From: Haematococcus lacustris
Lineage: Eukaryota > Chlorophyta > Chlorophyceae > Chlamydomonadales > Haematococcaceae
Length of the DNA: 64,000 nt
NCBI GenBank assembly: GCA_030144725.1
Contig: JASKMD010000015.1
Span: 1,062,481-1,126,480, forward strand
Reading direction: 5' to 3'
Of the stretch, positions 61,690 to 64,000 are shown piece by piece. How positions within the stretch are numbered: the stretch's first letter is position 1; each line of letters opens with the position of its first letter. The translations under genes were made by a program, and so were the position numbers. The notes under the pieces were generated by a model. It was given only the letters and a program-made list of their open reading frames with translations, did no database searches and had not been told where the DNA came from.

Positions 61690-62790
61690 GTGAGGGAAGG
61701 CCTCCCAGCCCCTGCTCAGGGTAGGGTGTCACTTTGCCAGCTAGCACCCTACAGGCAGCCCAGCCACTGCCTGCTGGGAGAGCTGTCGGTTTATTCTAAT
61801 GTGCAGCTAGGGAAAAGCAGGAGGCTGCGGAGGGAGGGAATCGGGCCGCTGAGGCGAGGTTTCTCATCGGTGATGTGGCGCAAAACAGATGCGCGCAGAA
61901 CAGATGGGAGTGGTTGGTGTGATGTGGAGCGCGGTGGCTTTGGAGTGCATCTGTCTGAGGGCGTGCCTCACCTGCTGTGGTGTGCAGGGGCCACCGAGGA
62001 AGAGTTGGAGGATGCGCTAGCCGCCCTTGTGCTCGGCTCGAACTTACAGACTCTCGCGGGCTACGCCGCCGACCGTGCCGCGGCACGCGACGTTTCCGGT
62101 GGGGGAGGTGCCGGGCTTGGTGTCGGGCAGGAGGAGGAGGGTGTGAAGCCGGACGCCGACGAGGAAGATCGGGAGAGCATTGACCGGTGCGGGGTGCTCG
62201 AGGCACAGAGAGGGTGGCGTGCTAATGAGCTCTCGATGCCTGGGGTTGACTCGACGCTGTCCCCACCCTGCTGTGTGGCCGCAGAGAAATTGATGAAGGC
62301 ATTGACTACACAACCCAACCAGCTTTGTTCAAGGTGGGAGGTGGGCAAGCCGGCGTGCGTGTTGTCGTCGTGGTCGTCGACAAACTATGTGGCAGTTGCT
62401 CAAACACTGTTGGTTGCAGGTCCGTGGGCTGCTCAGCCTCCCTCCGTTGAAGATGCCGCCGGGGGGATCGCTGCCTGTCGTACTGCTGAGCCAGCAGCTG
62501 GCGGGCCAACGGCCAGGCACGGCCAGCTCCATGTTGTCCGGCACCTCGCGCTTCTAGTTTGGCTGCGGACCGCGACGACATTCCTCGCACCTGCCAGGCT
62601 TGGCATTTTTCATTGGTGCCTATTGTGTGCCACTGCCAGCTGCCAGAGCTCACCAGCTTCCTGCCAGCTGCCGCCCCCTCTGGCCTTCTGCCGGCTGCTG
62701 CTGCCCGCTGCTGGCTGCGTGTGTGTCAGGCTGCAGGCAGCAGCGCGTTGTGTGTGCCTGTTGTGTGCCATTGAGCACTATTGGCGCTGA
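61690..62790 (+). CDS. Unknown long open frame, possibly transposon-derived
   Basis: A 366-codon frame. The middle part looks most protein-like: ATEEELEDALAALVLGSNLQT then LAGYAADRAAARDVSGG, followed by an acidic stretch EEEGVKPDADEEDRESI. Flanking parts (GLPAPAQGRVSLCQ; SCQLPPPLAFCRLL) look like noise, so introns are likely. An alpha-helical, acidic opening of this kind occurs at the start of several algal transposon proteins. No domain is recognised. Confidence 0.3.
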   Translation: MREGLPAPAQGRVSLCQLAPYRQPSHCLLGELSVYSNVQLGKSRRLRREGIGPLRRGFSSVMWRKTDARRTDGSGWCDVERGGFGVHLSEGVPHLLWCAGATEEELEDALAALVLGSNLQTLAGYAADRAAARDVSGGGGAGLGVGQEEEGVKPDADEEDRESIDRCGVLEAQRGWRANELSMPGVDSTLSPPCCVAAEKLMKALTTQPNQLCSRWEVGKPACVLSSWSSTNYVAVAQTLLVAGPWAAQPPSVEDAAGGIAACRTAEPAAGGPTARHGQLHVVRHLALLVWLRTATTFLAPARLGIFHWCLLCATASCQSSPASCQLPPPLAFCRLLLPAAGCVCVRLQAAARCVCLLCAIEHYWR

Positions 62791-62799
62791 TGTGCGCAA

Positions 62800-63653
62800 G
62801 AAGGGTGTGCTAGCGTCTGTACTGCGTCGAACATGGGATGATTCATGTTGGGCTTGTGTTGATAAGGTCTCACTCAGGGGTGGCTTGGCCCAGTATGCGG
62901 GTGCCTGACGGGGTGCTGCGCCTGCTATCGAGCCAGCTATCGAGCCAGCTAGTTGTGTGCTAGTTGTGTAGGAGCTTGCCAGGTATCATGTAGTGGACAT
63001 GCGCAGCATGGACGGCTTGGATCAATAAGATTGGCTTGCATGCTTCACTGATAGCGAACTGAGTATTTGTACACTCTTGTCAGTGGATGCTTATGCTGTC
63101 CTCTGTGCAAGGTGCTCCGAACTTAGGCGGATGCACCGAGCACAGGAGTTTACGGACTACATTCACATTTCCTCCTTTCACGTCCCTCCTTTAGAGTGTG
63201 TATGGCTTTAGCCTAAAGTTTAGGTACTTGAGGCTTTGTAAGGGTAGAGGCAGGTACCTTGGCTCAGACTCCTATATAACCCCGGGTCCTGGCTCATTCC
63301 CCCGCTGTCGCAGGTAAGCCGTGCCCTGTTTGTCATCTTTGCCAAGTTGCAACCTTGGCCCAGCACCCTTGTAATTTAGATACTTTGACCTCCGTTACAT
63401 AGCCCCTTTCCGCACATGCGTCACGCACCCCAAGCCCGTCACTCCTGGCAACTAGACTTTCAAACCAAGCAACCCCAGTCATCGTCATCAACATGGATGT
63501 AATAGTCACATGGCACCAACAAAGCGCACTCCACCTCGCACTAGCTACTTCTCGCATGACCACTTGGAACGCCCGCCTATCAGTCCGCCTAACGCCCAAC
63601 ACCCGCTAGCAGCTGTAACCACAACACCCCGCACTCACGGCCATGGGTGTGGA
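62800..63653. other. Interval with a TATA-like box; possible LTR or promoter fragment
   Basis: TATATAA at 63273-63279 is followed about 30 bases later by CCCCCGCTGTCGCAGGTAAG and then by a short frame starting MAPTKRTPPRTSYFSHDHLE (63510). The order of TATA box, leader and basic Pro-rich start resembles the LTR-leader-gag start of a retroelement that is broken at the COV1-like gene. No matching second LTR exists in the window. Confidence 0.3.
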
Positions 63654-63833
63654 TCACATCAGCTGTTTCTGCCTGCTCTGGTTGGCGTCCAAGGCAATCA
63701 ACGTGGGAGGAACCGCCATGCCCACGCTGATGACAATCTCCAGCCCTTCTCTCACTGACAGGTTGGTGTGGATGACGTCCGCCTCCTCCAGCAAGAACAC
63801 GTCACCCACATACACGTGGTTGGTAGGCACATA
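63654..63833 (-). CDS. COV1-like (DUF502) membrane protein, last exon only
   Basis: The exon starts after acceptor GCTCGCAG and ends with TGA. It encodes YVPTNHVYVGDVFLLEEADV, NLSVREGLEIVISVGMAVPP and a basic end RQKQLM. Plant COV1/LCV proteins carry the same block (a PTNH-x-Y-x-GD-x-F strand, then P/TNLS-x-REG-x-E-x-x-x-S-x-GM), located near their C-terminus after two membrane helices. They act in endomembrane/Golgi trafficking. The rest of the gene lies to the right, beyond the window or in upstream exons I could not place. Confidence 0.8.
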   Translation of the reverse strand, partial: YVPTNHVYVGDVFLLEEADVIHTNLSVREGLEIVISVGMAVPPTLIALDANQSRQKQLM

Positions 63834-64000
63834 CTGCGAGCAAGGCATGTGGCACGGGGCACGGGGTGTGGCAAAGGGCAAGGTAAGCTTTGACAAGGCT
63901 GCCAGAGTGCAGCCAGACGCACCACTGTGACGAGGCGTGTGTCTCCATGTGGCGCCTGCAAAGCAGGACACAAGTCGGTGCCCTCTAAGTGTCTGGGAGA

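Overview
The window looks like nuclear DNA of a chlorophyte green alga, most likely Chlamydomonadales (Haematococcus/Chlamydomonas type). It is GC-rich, genes are split by short GT-AG introns with CTGCAG-like acceptors, proteins carry long Gln/Ala/Pro/Glu runs, and the recognisable genes are eukaryotic and plant-like: a class 3 lipase with a plant-type N-terminal domain, a COV1/DUF502 protein, a MEKK-type kinase and a YLPM1-like ATPase. One 500-base assembly gap lies at 21884-22383. Species assignment is inference.

Layout. 1-6655: two duplicated blocks. Block A1 (about 5-4260) holds the 3' part of a lipase gene plus a degenerate Fanzor/TnpB-like relic. Block B1 (about 5215-6655) holds the 5' exons of a Crinkler-like gene. 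6734-10456: nested DNA transposons, namely a hAT element with perfect 8-bp target duplication, a 25-bp-TIR element and a foldback MITE inside it. 10892-16497: a complete, apparently very young Ty3/gypsy chromovirus with identical 227-bp LTRs, a -1 frameshift site and a PHD finger after the chromodomain. 16900-26960: transposase relics, a second copy of a 1.2-kb repeat, the gap, two inverted copies of a TIR element with 7-bp target duplications, and between them the 3' end of a LINE. 27297-31312: an 8-exon Crinkler-like nuclease gene whose first exon is in duplicated block B2. 32466-36717: block A2. 34928-41898: the complete lipase gene, of which block A2 is the 3' part. 43746-49000: weakly supported genes and repeats. 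49749-54653 (minus) and 55459-61616 (plus): the YLPM1-like gene and the MAP3K-like kinase, divergently arranged around an 805-bp spacer. 63654-63833: last exon of a COV1-like gene running off the right edge.

How it fits together. The host genes are independent housekeeping or signalling genes, not an operon. The left 42 kb is an accessory region shaped by segmental duplication (order A-B then B-A) and by serial transposon insertion. The most unusual content is the pair of Crinkler-like genes, which share a near-identical first exon but continue into unrelated C-terminal modules (a coiled-coil stub versus a PD-(D/E)XK-type nuclease), with matching splice phase. Gene models were built by hand from splice motifs and reading-frame continuity; no transcript or database search was available.
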